Of a DNA stretch of 64,000 bases, positions 10,780-23,200 are shown piece after piece. Numbering within the stretch: the stretch's first letter is position 1; every line of letters begins with the position of its first letter. The position numbers and the translations under genes are program-made. Source of the stretch: Rhizophagus irregularis (lineage: Eukaryota > Glomeromycota > Glomeromycetes > Glomerales > Glomeraceae); assembly GCF_026210795.1 (NCBI RefSeq), contig NC_089443.1, forward strand, positions 620,001 through 684,000. Reading direction: 5' to 3'. The notes under the pieces are model-generated. The model searched no databases, was not told the origin of the DNA, and worked only from the letters and a program-made list of their open reading frames with translations.

Positions 10780-13700
10780 AGTAGATCATATAACTTTTGT
10801 TTTGATTTATAATAATTATATATATTATTTTAAAATTAGTAATCTAATATGTATTACTAGTTTAAAAGCAAATATATAATGTAATAATGCTTATAAAAGT
10901 TTTAATTAAAATAAATATTCTTCATATGTTTATTGCATCCAGAAGTATATAAGAATCGTTATTAAATCTTTAATTATTTTACATTTACATAAATCATCTC
11001 ATTTATGAATACAATTAGATATAATATAGAAAGCACAAGATGACCTCCAATTTTCTAGAAATTCCTTCAAAGAAATTTGAAATTTAAAATTACAAAAATC
11101 GAATTTCTCTTAAATTTTTTTGATGCTGATCTAATTAATATTTTGATAAGTTTTACCAGATTCTTCTTCATTTAATAGTGTTTAGTATAATCTGTTTTAT
11201 ACATTTTCAATTCTAGCTTAACAAAAATAATAATTCATATGCAAAGATACAATTTCTTTCAAGAAATAATAGATATATTTTACTTAGTCATGATTTTACA
11301 TTTTACAATTAGTGATATCATGATGAAATAATTGATAAAAATGCTTGAAGTATTTAGTATTTATTGTATATGTTTATTTTTCTTCTTAAGACTTTAAATC
11401 CATTTTATTACCGATCCGACTAAAATCGACACTGACTTACTAATAAAATTCAGGGTTAAATTTGCCGATTTTGTGCTAGAACACAAACTTCAAAAAAGGA
11501 TATTTCATAGACGATATATTAACTATAAATAAAAGACACATGATATACTGAAAAAGTACTTGAAAAAAAAAAGAATTTGCAAAAAAAAATTATACGTTCA
11601 TATGATATATATTATATATATATACTGTATATATATATCAAAGTAATGAGTTTACTATGTACGCGCGTCAGATTTACACCTTTTAAAAAATATAGGAAAT
11701 TTCGAAATTTTATTATACTATATTGCATTATTTACATTAAAAACATATAAATTTTAGCTTTCAAAATTGTTTTTATAGACTTTTTTTAAATATTTTTTAC
11801 TATTAAAACTGGGTGAAAATTGAAGAAACCAGTAACAGAAATATAATTATGACCAGTCATATTTGCTAAAAAAACACCTGTTTGTGAAATGGGTGGAAAT
11901 TTATTCCGCGCGTGAGATGCAAAAAATGCTTTTTTTTTATCGCTATTATCCCAGAATTTTATTAGTGACGCAATGCCGGATCGGCAATTAATATTAAGAA
12001 ATTTTTTTTTCATTTACAGTGGAAAGTTGAAATGGTTTAAACACAAATATCTTTATTACTGCTGTATATCTTTTTATATTTGAATAAAATGGTATAATTA
12101 TGGAAAATTATTGATGTGACGTAATAAAACTACTTATAATTATGGGAATAATAAATATATAATTGACGTAATGAAGCAACTTAATCAAAAAAATTACTTT
12201 TAAAAGTTTTTATTATACTGTAATAGTTGTAGGCCAATTCGAAATACTGATTAGTCAAGTTATGTCCAGAAATTAATATAAACCCCTATGGTAGCTATAA
12301 ATTATACGTCCCAGCTATCTGGCTCTTTAATAAAATATCAAATCTTACGTAACTTTTTGAAATTACCTATATCGATATTTACAATAGAAATACTGCAATA
12401 ACAAATTTTGTCCCGTGAAAAAAAAAGACAAAAGCAGAATAAATTTTGTTATTTGATAAAATGTTAATTTTACTTTATCAGTTTATAGGTAAAAATAATT
12501 TATAAAATATCATAAATTCGTAAATAGTTATAAGCACTGAGAATTTAGTAATAATTAATTATCATAAAAATATCATAAAAATTAAAAACTTATAATTTAC
12601 AAGCTAAAATATTTAATAATTATTTAAATAAAGAATTAACTTACTTTGCCTTCATGCCAACCCATTTTATTAGTTGATAAACTTTAATATATTATATGTT
12701 CGAGATTTCTAAAGTTTATTAATATTAAAAAAAAAAAATTTAATTCGTTACAAATATTATATTACAAATATAACGAATATACCCATCCGATATGTGTGTG
12801 CCATTGTGACACAAAAACTTCGCAAACCATTTTTTTTTCAATTTTTCCAAATAAATGTTTTTATAATAATTATTTATTTATTTGGTATATATGTAAAGTT
12901 AAAACGACATCACTAATCACCTTCCAGCTTTTAAATAAACTTATAGAAATGCCGTGAATATGCATAAAAAGAAATTTTAAAAGCTTTTTACCAGAAATGA
13001 TAAACTTTTTGTTTTATGATTATTATAAACTACTGCGCCACTAACTTAAATTCCAAGCTACATTACTCACGTGCTATTTACTTTATAATGTAACTTGCGT
13101 ACATCGCACATATTAAATAATACAATCTTTGCCTTAACAAAAAAAAAACTCTTAGAACCAAGAATACTTGAATACTTATTCTTTAAAAAGAAAAATAAAG
13201 TTATCCATATCGGCCGATAGAGGAAGTCCCTAAAATTATGGGGGATATTTTTGCGATCAGTAAGAGGGACCGTCATGTCAATTGTCAGCCAATAAATTAA
13301 ACTGCGCCACTTAAATATACTTCTGTTTATTACATTTATTTTACAATACTCTATAAACTTATTACTTATTTCACTTTCAACTATCTCTTTACCAAAAGTA
13401 GCAATGGTTAAGTGTCCCATCTGTTATAAACAATAAATATTTTGACGGATCATAGTATTTACATAATAATATACATAATAAAAAGAGGGTTAGACGCGAT
13501 TCTATAAAGTGAAAAGGGGCTTAAACGCATAAAAAAGGAAATTTTTTAGAGAATCAGATTACGTAATATAAATAGTTTAGGGAAACAATTAAGGCCAATT
13601 TCCCCAATCAACCGATATGTTATTTAAAATGCTAGAATAAAATCCGTTTGATTTTAATGACTAAGTAATCATCCATTTTTGACAGTAATACGCAAATTCA

Positions 13701-14196
13701 ATTGAACTTTATCAACTTATATATCATTTTTTAATTTCGAGAGGACCGTTATATCTAATTTTGCAATTTTCATGATCGAATTTATGAGTGACAGTCAGTT
13801 CAGTACGACGAGCCAGATTAAGCTTGTAATTTAGTGATAATTATTTAGAAAAAAATTATCGCTTATTAGTGGATAGAGCGCGAATGAGATTTTCACTTCA
13901 GGATCATTTGCATTAAACTTATTTTACAACATGCTATTGGTTGCACATTTTAATGAGTATTTGAATTGTATCTTGGAAAATTTACTAATACAATCTTTGA
14001 TTTAGGTGCAATAAAAATATTGTAACAAAAATACAATACTATGTGTTCACAATATTTGAAATAAATGTTTTTATTACTTACTGTATATCTTTTGTACTTT
14101 ATTTAGCCAAGTTGTTTGTAATTTATTTTTATTAAAAAAATAAAGATATTTTAAATATATTTAAAGTAAGATCACTTTACATAGAACTAATACTAA
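10780..14196. other. Gene-free AT-rich stretch
   Basis: Only short, low-complexity ORFs are present and none shows a recognisable domain. Bases 11300-12040 repeat features of the window start, so this is probably duplicated F-box 3' flank. An alternating TA tract lies at 11606-11640. I see no RNA gene or clear regulatory element. Confidence 0.5.
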
Positions 14197-15959
14197 TTAA
14201 CTGTTATTAAAATTATTTTCCTTGGGTACTTTGTTATTTTCATTAGAATCTATATTTTCCTTGGTTAAAAAAGATTTTTTTTTCAAATTAATGAGTTCAG
14301 AAAATACTTGTTGCATATCTGGTCTATCGTTTGGATTATCTTGCCAACATTCTGAAAAATTGTTTTGATTAAATAAAAGAGTAAGTATGTATCAATAATC
14401 AAAAGCGAAATAATAAATATATTCATACTTGTATAAATGTTAATATAATCAGTTGGTGTATCAAGAATTGGAGTTTCTCTTTTTCCATCTAGAATATGCA
14501 ACGTTAACGCTGTTTCGTCATGAGGGCTATTATAAGATTCAAATGGTTGTTGTCCAGAAGATACTTCCCATAAAAGTACTCCGACGCTGTACACATCTGA
14601 TTTCTTATCATTGTTATTTGTTTGATTTTTAAAACGTTGCGGATCAACATAAGGTATCTTTCCAAAAATATTCTTTACGTAATTTGATACTCCAGCTCTA
14701 CATGAAAGACCAAAGTCTGCTAATTTGATCTTATTCTGATGAATCAAGATATTATCAGAATGCTGTTTTATAAAAGAATTAATTATAATTAATACACTTG
14801 GATTATTTACTTGCGAATTCTAAAAGAATAAATACTTTACTAAATCATGATGTATAATATCTTTTCGATGTATACATGAGACAGCATCGGCAATTTGAAT
14901 TGCAAATTGTAATTTGATATTCCAATCCAATTTATTAAAATTATTTTTTAAATAATTTCTCAAAGTTCCATTTTCTGCATATTCAAGAACAAATAAATAA
15001 TTTGGAGGATATACTTGATCTAAAAAGAAAATGAATATGAATATATTAATGTACTATAAATTAATTTGAAATTTTATTTATTCGTTATTTTGGCTAACCC
15101 AGTCTGCAAATAATACAATAATACTTCAATAAATATACGGCGTAATACCATAGATTACACCATATATTGCACTAGAAATATTTTTTTTATATATGTATAG
15201 TATGGACATGATTGTGTGGGAGTTAACAATAAGTTGTAAATCATTCTATAAATTACTTACTTGTATCGCTGGTAATACCATAAAATTGAATAATATTTGC
15301 ATGAAAGTTAACTTTATGCATCAAAATTATCTATATGTGTAGTAAATATAAATACAATATATACTGTATATATAGCATAATGTTAACAAACGATAAGGAA
15401 ACTAAGAAAATAATAAGAATATTATACCTCATTAACAACCCTATAAAAAAAGTATGTCCGGAAATTGTAGCTGAAAACGTCCGGAAAATGTTTATTTGTC
15501 TGGAATATGTCCGGAATATTGCAATATTCCGGACGTTGGAAAATTTCCATTTTCCGGAAAATGTCCAGAAAATGTCTAGGAGGGTTCAGACCCGGCGTCC
15601 AGAAAGTGTCCGGAATATTGCAATTTTCTGGACGTTTTCCGGACACACGGACATTTTCCGGATGTTTTTAGCTACAATTTCCGGACATTTTTTTTTTACA
15701 GGGCAATTTTTTTCATAAAATCATCGTCATTTTTCAAAGATTTTAATGCAACAACGGTATTTGAATTTTCCCAATTTGCTCGATAAACATCACCAAACCC
15801 TCCATTACCTATACATGTTATATTTTGAAATTCATTATAATCGTAATAATTAATATATTCGTTGGTAATGCCATCATTAATCCATTGCGTCCATTTACTA
15901 CTTGTATCTCTATCATCATTTTTATTATTCATTTTTTTTTTAAAAAAAGAAAGAACCAT
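14197..15959 (-). CDS. TKL-type protein kinase interrupted by a MITE in exon 1
   Basis: Exons on the minus strand: 15959-15428 (containing the MITE), 15330-15261, 15019-14841, 14762-14429 and 14351-14197, all phase-consistent. Motifs in order: glycine loop CIGNGGFGDVYRA, VALK lysine, hinge FVLEYAENGTLRNYL, catalytic loop HHDLHSDN, ADFGLS, YVDPQRF, SDVYSVGVLLWEV and a C-lobe ending CWQDNPNDRP. The catalytic residues are present, so it should be an active kinase if expressed. The start is ATG 15959 or 15932. The MITE lies between the VALK lysine and helix C and brings a stop codon at once unless it is spliced out; splicing at its own ends would keep the frame (see findings). The sequence beyond the C-lobe is short (about 35 residues, Asn/Lys-rich), with no Sel1 repeats. 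Confidence 0.8.
15439..15703 (-). mobile_element. 265-bp MITE with 3-bp duplication, intron-like ends
   Basis: Terminal inverted repeats of about 46 bp start CCCTATAAAAAA on the left and CCCTGTAAAAAA read from the right, and continue into GTCCGGAAATTGTAGCT. The target duplication is CAA (15436-15438 and 15704-15706). Deleting the element plus one CAA restores the kinase reading MKKIVNE. The interior consists of many TCCGGAAAATG-type words. The 3-bp duplication and CCCTGTAAAAA ends are consistent with the CACTA/EnSpm group, by known features of that superfamily. Read in the gene's direction, the ends supply GT at 15699 and AG at 15441. Confidence 0.88.
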
Positions 15960-16163
15960 AAAATTTATTGATTTTGATTTATTATTCGTTTTATGGTTAT
16001 GATCTCGTGTAACACAATTATGTGATTATAAATAGTAAGTTATAATAGAACTTTGATCAAGAGACTAGTGAAATAATTTTTGATCGCCTATTTTGAAATA
16101 ACTAAATTTAATATTTCATTATAATTTTTTTTTTCCATAGAAAGTTTCTATATTTGTTACGAA

Positions 16164-16362
16164 CCCTATAAAAAATTTTTATCCGAATATTTCCATTATT
16201 TCTCCGTGTCTTCCGTAAAAATTCCGTGAAAATGATACATTCACGGATATCCGTGTTAGCGAGATGAAAATTTCCATGATTTAAGGCTATAAATTCCATT
16301 AAAATGATACATTCACGGAAAAAACATGGAAAGATAAAACACGGATCAGATTTTTTACAGGG
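16164..16362. mobile_element. 199-bp MITE of the same terminal family
   Basis: Starts CCCTATAAAAAATTTTTATC and ends ATTTTTTACAGGG, with a GAA duplication at 16161-16163 and 16363-16365. Termini match the 15439 element but the interior differs: it is built from ATTCACGGA/TCCGTGAA words rather than TCCGGAAAATG. It lies about 200 bp upstream of the kinase start. Confidence 0.85.
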
Positions 16363-16415
16363 GAATAAAGATACATAACCGGTTCTCCTCCATAAAACTG
16401 GTACACATAATTATT

Positions 16416-16436
16416 TTAGCCTCCGAAGGAGGCTAA
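16416..16436. other. Perfect hairpin TTAGCCTCC-gaa-GGAGGCTAA
   Basis: A 9-bp perfect stem with a GAA loop in otherwise AT-rich DNA, between the MITE and gene-free sequence. No U-tract follows. Its role is unknown; it could be a remnant of an element end. Confidence 0.6.
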
Positions 16437-18120
16437 CAATCAGATGATTCATACTTTTTTTTTAAAGAGTGACAAGATATCAAATCATTGAAATGGTATA
16501 TTGTATATTCAGTTTATTCAATAATAAATTTATAAAATAAAAGAAGGCTACGATAAATATTTTATGCAATATGCACTGTAAATATTTCTGTTACTAAAAC
16601 ATTACAAGCAGGATAGTTATTACAAAATTTCTTTTATTAAAAAAAATTTCTAAATTTAGTTTTTGATTTACTATTATTTTTACGCTTGTGTAACTAATCT
16701 GGCCTTAAAATCATTTATCCAATTTGCCTTTATGTCTGTAATAAATTATAATGGTCAAAAAAAGAAATATTATAAGAGAAGTAACAATATTTATTACAAA
16801 TATAAATATCAGATATGGAAAAAATCATAAAAATCATACCGAATAAGAAATACGAATGAAAAATTGTATTGTTTTAATTTATATTGTTTTAAAGTAAACA
16901 TGTACTTTATTTATATTAGTATAAAATATATGAATAATTTTTACAAAAATTAGGAACAAGAATGTAATCAAGTTTTTGAGAAACATGTTTATTAAATAAC
17001 ATATTCAGTCTTATTTAATAAAAAATCTTATAAAATGAAAAAACCACGAAAACCATTTATATTCTGTAAAATCTTCTTTTACTAAAACAAAAAAACGAAT
17101 TTCTTTGATATAAAATGACATTTCATTTATTAATATCATGCAAGTATTTATGATTGTGTACATTTTTAGTAAGATGTGGCGCTGTCATACTTTGATGCAC
17201 GTCAGGATTGTTGCGCGCAGTAATTTTTAAAAAATTTCGATCATTTCTCCTAAGTAAACTTGATACACAATTATATTGCTTTCTAAAAGTATATGTATAT
17301 TTGAGAAATGAGCGTGCCATATTCCAAATTAATATTATTCAAGAAATTAGTGAAATCAGAATTTTGATTATTACATATTACGTTAGTATGTCAACTATAG
17401 TAAAAGATATTTTTCCAGATTACTTTTTTGCCAAGGTAAAAATACAATTGATTTTATTTGTCAATATAATTTATTGTATTTGCTTTATTATATATATCTA
17501 GTGTATCTTCTGAATGTTTAAAAGTTAAACACTTTTTCACAAGGTATTATGAAGAAATTGACCTTGGATCAAATCTTCAATCTTTTTTAAAATTACAACT
17601 GCTGTAAATAAATTTATTTAGAATTCTCTTTATAAATAACATTTAAATTAATATATCTATAGAAACATAAAATACAAAGAAAAAAAAAGAATTGATATAC
17701 TGTAAACATTTTATATATTCACATAAAAGCCCTTCATCTCCTTCTAATGAAAAATGTATAAAAATTTATATACTTAGTTCATACAGTATAGCTGAAAAAA
17801 TACTTTATTATATGGATCAAGGAATGAACATTCTATGTAATCTTATGACCCTATAAGAAATATGTATACGGAAAGGATACGTTTTGTATACATTTTATGT
17901 ACGTTTCTATAGATTCCGTATACAAATTCCATATATTTAATAAGCAATTCATTTTTGAACATTTTTAAAAAAAACTAATGTATACGGAATGTATACGGAA
18001 TTTTTAAACTTAATATTTTAGAAGATAATTTTACAAAAATCCCGTATCATAACACGAGATCACGTGATTGTTTATTGTTTTGTTATGATACGTTTTTTGT
18101 TTTTTATATAATCAGTATAT
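16437..18120. other. Gene-free AT-rich stretch
   Basis: No supported gene. A CCCTATAAGAAATATGTATAC terminus begins near 17849 and is followed by repeated GTATACGGAA words up to about 18005. This looks like the left part of another CCCTRTA-type element, but I found no right end. A TCACGTGA palindrome lies at 18060-18067. Confidence 0.45.
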
Positions 18121-18189
18121 AAACCCTTACTTTGATGAGTTTGATCTTCCGATCTTCCTCTTTTCTCTTGTCTTATTTTTGATTTTTTC

Positions 18190-18490
18190 TAATCTTCTTT
18201 CTTCGTCACCCCCCCTTTAAAAAAAAATTTTTTTTTTGTACCTCACTTTAAAAAATTTTTTTTCGTCACACTCCTTTAAAAAAAAAATTTTTTTGATTTA
18301 TTCTTTTATTCCCACTCTTCTTTTTTTTTAAAAAAAATTTCTTCTTTCTATTTCTATTTCTTTTTCATAAAAAATTTTTTATTTTTCTAACTTTGACGTC
18401 CTCCCTTTAAAAAAAAAAATTTTTTTAACGTTCCCAACTTCGTTACCCCTCTTTTTTAAAAAAAAAATTTTTTTGATTTATTCTTTATTT
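18190..18490. repeat. Array of A-run/T-run palindromes
   Basis: At least six units of the type TTTAAAAAAAAATTTTTTT are separated by pyrimidine-rich spacers (CGTCACMC, GATTTATTCTTTATTCCC). Several spacers are near-identical (TTTGATTTATTCTTT... at about 18292 and 18474), which points to local duplication. Confidence 0.65.
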
Positions 18491-18529
18491 CCCTTTCTTT
18501 TTTATTTGTATTTATCCCTTTTTTTTATT

Positions 18530-18930
18530 TCATAGGCCAGCCGATTTTTTTTTATGAGAAGATTCAGTTTCTTTTTTCTTTTTTGTAGATCAGTTTGGGA
18601 GTCTTTCCTTTTTGTTTCTTTTTTTTTTGTAAGTTGGGTTTAGATTCTTTTCTTTTTGTAGGTTGTTTCAGTTTTGTTGCTTCAGAGTCTTCTTTTTTTG
18701 TAGGTCAGTTTTGGATTTATTTTGTTGTTCTGGTTTCTTTTTAATCAGACGCTTCATAATTCTTTTCTTTTATGTAGGTCAGACATTCTGGAGTTCTCTT
18801 TCTTTTTTTGTAGGAATGCTGACCTTTGGTGACTTGGACGATTGCAGATACTATATGAAGGGGGGTTTTGTTTCCAATTAAGTCAGACGTTCTTATGTTT
18901 CTTTTTTCTTTTTTGTTTTTTTAGGTTGTT
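18530..18930 (+). repeat. Tandem pyrimidine-tract/GTAGGTCAG repeats
   Basis: Roughly every 40-70 bp there is a long T/C tract followed by TTTTTGTAG and often GTCAG (near 18587, 18628, 18658, 18701, 18775, 18810). Each copy resembles a strong 3' splice site. The encoded ORF in this stretch is low-complexity Phe/Cys and I do not call it a gene. Confidence 0.5.
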
Positions 18931-18959
18931 TGACTCCAAATGAACATTCTTTAGCTCAT

Positions 18960-19939
18960 ATTTTTTAGGCCTTCCAAATTCTTCTAAACGATATTTGAAA
19001 TTTTCAATAGTTGATCTCCTCCGATCAATTTTGTACAGTTAAATTTTTGATAGTTTGAACTTCCTTTTGAATAATTGGTAATACCTGAAATACTTGTTTC
19101 TAAAGCCCCTCCTGCATTTGTATTTATAGCAATTTCTTTCAAATGTTCTGTAAATTTTCCAGTTGATGTTATATGTTTATTAAAATGAACTCTACCACCT
19201 AAATAACTCTCGTCGGAATAAAGTGACCATATTCCTCAATAATTTGTTTAAATTTCTCAGTGGGGTCTTTAGAAACTATAGCTCCCTCCACTTCTTTAAT
19301 AAAATCTGGAGTTAGTTCTAAATATTTAATAAATTCTAAAGCTTTAGCGTGCTTTATAAAATGATAGGAGCTGCTAGTTTCATAATTAGATTTGTTATTT
19401 TCTGTACTCCCTGTTGAGTGTTGACATTCCTAATTTTACAAAATTATCTACATTAAAATTTGCGGTAAAAAATAAGTTTGTTATCTTCATTCGCTCTTCT
19501 GTTGACTTAAATTCAACACCCCTTTTTCACATCCTTCTTCACCAATCCTTTCAATTCACAATTTTTCATTATGAATGCTCTTTTATTTGCTTTCTTAATT
19601 TCATCAAAAGCCATAATCCAATTTATTTTTTTCATTTAAATGGTTCCAATCAACACATGAATTCATATATAAGATACCTTTATCAATAATTTTGCATAAT
19701 TTAATTTTTCTTTCATCTTTAAGTTCTATTTCAGGAAGAGCATCAATTTTTTCATCATTTTCAGAATATTTCCATAAAAATTTTAATAACGTATCGTTAA
19801 TATCATAATCTTCTTTGAGCTTTTGACGAGTTATTAATAAATTGTTTGCAGTATTTAAAAGGACTACTTTAGACTTGTGTGATGGAGAAATTTTTAATAT
19901 AATTTCCTCTTTAGCATCATATGTAAGGGCGAAAACCAA
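18960..19939 (-). pseudogene. Decayed MACPF-like protein gene
   Basis: Begins MVFALTYDAKEEIILKISPS and runs about 110 residues before a frameshift near 19604. It then continues in another frame (FDEIKKANKRAFIMKNCELK), shifts again near 19515 (VEFKSTEERMKITNLFF), and continues with many stops until a readable EYGHFI and GGRVHFNKHITSTGKFTEHL block near 19200. EYGHF followed by a GG-containing strand resembles the MACPF signature (Y-G-x2-F/Y then GG). It is similar in style to the C-terminal part of the neighbouring kinase fusion at 20211. At least two frameshifts and many stops make it a pseudogene. MACPF proteins form membrane pores; that is family knowledge, not shown here. Confidence 0.6.
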
Positions 19940-20210
19940 TTTAAATATGGATAATTAAAAAGACAATGAATTTCAAAAAAAAAGAAAAACTAAGTTGGCG
20001 TATCTCCTTCGTCACACAATGTTTTGATGTGCATATATTGCATTCTCAAAAAAAGGAAATTGTGACAATATTTCGGACATTTATCCTTATTAAGCAAATA
20101 ATGAACCTGTACGGCATATTAGCAAATATCACGTGATCTTGCGTATATGATTGTCTCATGATTATCTCATAACGCCACGCCGGTCTTTCATATTCAATAC
20201 AAAATACAAA

Positions 20211-23200
20211 ATGGAATTAACTCAAAAGCCTGAAAAGTGGAAATACAATGACGAATATCAGGTAAAAGTAATTTTTTTAATTTTATAACGATAGATGATG
20301 TAAAATTTTAATATTAATTACATATTATTATTTAATAAAAAAGGTACATGTTTCTAATTCTTTAACTGAATCAGACAATGTTGATGAAAAAACAGTCTAC
20401 ATGGAAGATTTAAAAAAAAGAGAAGAAGTATATGGGATATGTGCTGAATGTAATGAACCTGGCACAGGAAAGGAATGGTGTCAACCTTGTAACGCTAGAA
20501 GGTTTGAGAAAAATTTTATAAATTGGACCAGCGGAAAAAAAGATATCGATGAATTAATACAGAATTCACAAATTACTGCCGTACATTCTACAAAATGTCT
20601 TGAATGGATACCCTACGAAAATTTTAAAAATATTGTTCCTATTAATAAAGGAAGCTCCAGCAAAATTTATTCAGCTGACTGGCCCGAAGGAAATATTTTT
20701 TCATGGAATATTGAATATCAAGAATGGAAGCGTTATTCAAATAAAAAAGTTGCACTAAAAAGTTCAGCTAATTCTTCTGATATAAATATAGACTTTTTAA
20801 ACGAGGTAATTAAAAAAAAAATTAATTTTGAATTGTATTATGAATTGAATTTACTAAGATGTTATTTAATTTATTGTTGAAATTTATGTTAGGTTAAATT
20901 TCATATTCAGATTTATACAAAGAATATTATTCAATGTTATGGTATAACACAAGATCCGAATACTAAAGATTATATGATGGTTTTACAATATTGTAAAGAT
21001 GGAAGTTTAAGAGATTATATATATCAATCTGAAAAGCATATAAATTATTTTCTAAAAATTGACCATTTATTTCAAATTTCAAGAGGTCTTTTATACATCC
21101 ACAAATCTGGAAAAATACACAGAGATCTTCATTCAGGCAATATACTATTCGATAATATTCCGTATATAAGCGATTTTGGATTGTGTCAATCAGCAACCAA
21201 TAATAAAAAACAAGAAGTTTATGGTGTGACACCTTATATAGCTCCAGAAGTTTTGCGTGAATATAAGTATACAAAAGCAACTGATATATATTCATTTGGA
21301 ATATTAATGAATGAATATATATCGCAAGAATTTCCTTATAACGATATTCCTCATGATCATATTTTGACAGTTAATATATGTAGCAAAGGACTTAGACCAA
21401 AAATTTCCGAAAATACACCAAAATTATTTGCAGATTTGATCACTAAATGCTGGGATACTAAAGCAGAAAATAGACCAACTGTTAAAGAATTATGCAAAAC
21501 TTTAAATATATGGAATAAAGAAAAATATAATAATAATAGTGAAATATATTTCCAAATAAATAAATGTAAACAAAATGAAAGTATTCGAACACATTTAGTA
21601 GAGAATTTATCATCTGAACAACAAATAATTCAACAACTTAAGTTAAATCATGGATTATTCTTAGATGGATGTAGTATAAAACCTAGTGAACACGCTATAT
21701 TCGTTGAAGATGGCGAATTAAGTATGAGTTTATATGATGATCAACCCATAGTGTATATTTCCGTAAACGAATCTGTAAACGATCATGACTCTTGCATAAA
21801 TTCATTGAGTTTCAATTCTGATGAAAGCATTAATTATGACAAAACTTTACAACCATCAGATATATGTATTAATTTTCCAGTTGCTGAAATTACTTATACT
21901 GCTAATTTAACAGAATCCTTTCTAAACTCTTCATATGATGTTACTCCATTATCTATAAAGTATGGACATCTATTTGCAAGAAAAATTTTGGTTGGTGGTA
22001 AAATATTTATCGATGACCTTGAATTGGCCACTTCAACACAAGAAGACTTGTTTAAATCTTACTTAACTTGGGCATATAGTTTAGCTAAGTATAATAAGGA
22101 AAACCCATTTACAAATCTACTTACCCCAGATGATTTTTTTCCAAGGATAAGGACATTAGATGGAGAAAATTTAAATTCTTATGATAAATTAACAAATTGG
22201 ATGATGAATTTGTATAAAAAGAATATAGTTGATATTATTTCATATAATGATTTCATTCTCGTTTCTGAATTGAGGTCCAATAAATCATCATCAATAGATG
22301 AGAAACAACCTGGAGTTTTCAATTTTAAAGAGAGATTAAGTTTTGAAGATTGGGCAGTATACGCTAATTTAATAAGATGGATTAATGAAAGTCATCTTTT
22401 CCAAGGTCTAATGATTGATAAGCAATTTGAATTAATGCGTAGCAAAAAAATGGCTATTAATTTTACCAAAATCCCCAAAGTAGAATCAAGTAATAAGTTT
22501 TATATGAAGATGATGAGTCCAACTACAAAGGTAGAAGAATTCTTAACATCTAATAATATTTTTTCAATTAAAGATGTAGAATCTTTTCCATTTATTAAAG
22601 AACTTATTAATTCTGAAAATATAAGTTATAAAGATTATGTTCATTTTTTGGTGAAGCTTGAGCAATATAGAATTACATCTGACATTTCACCTTCAGAAGA
22701 ATTCAAGCAAGCTATAGAAAAAGCACTTGAAAGTATGAAGCCACTTATGTGTTTACAAGATGTATTTGACGAATATGGGCATTTTTTTCCATTAAATGTT
22801 GTCTTAGGAAAATCTCTTAAGAATATTTTACCAAACTCCTTACCATACAAGATTGATTTGAGAACGGTATCAGTTGATTCTTTAAAATCACATTTAGATA
22901 AATTGAATATTTCGTATCTTTTAACCGAAAAAGGAGACGTTATTGATAAAAATAATTTATCTAATTGGATTCAAAATACAAATGATGATCTAGAAGTCAT
23001 TGAGTTTGAAAATATAGTTTCTTTACACCGTATTCTTGAAATAGAGCAACAGAAGAAAATAGATGTCATTTTAAATAGGAAGGGTAACCTTAAAATTATA
23101 ATGACGGGTATTGATGAATTGAAAGATTTAAATATTAACAATACTGAACATTATAAACGAATAAACATAGAACCATCATTGGAAGATGAGGATTATGAAG

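Noticed and set aside
13067-13420. 117-residue minus-strand ORF
   Set aside because: No recognisable motif, no supporting context and composition like the surrounding AT-rich DNA.
17849-18005. A complete MITE with CCCTATAAGAAA left end
   Set aside because: No matching right end or 3-bp duplication could be found, so only a terminus is reported.
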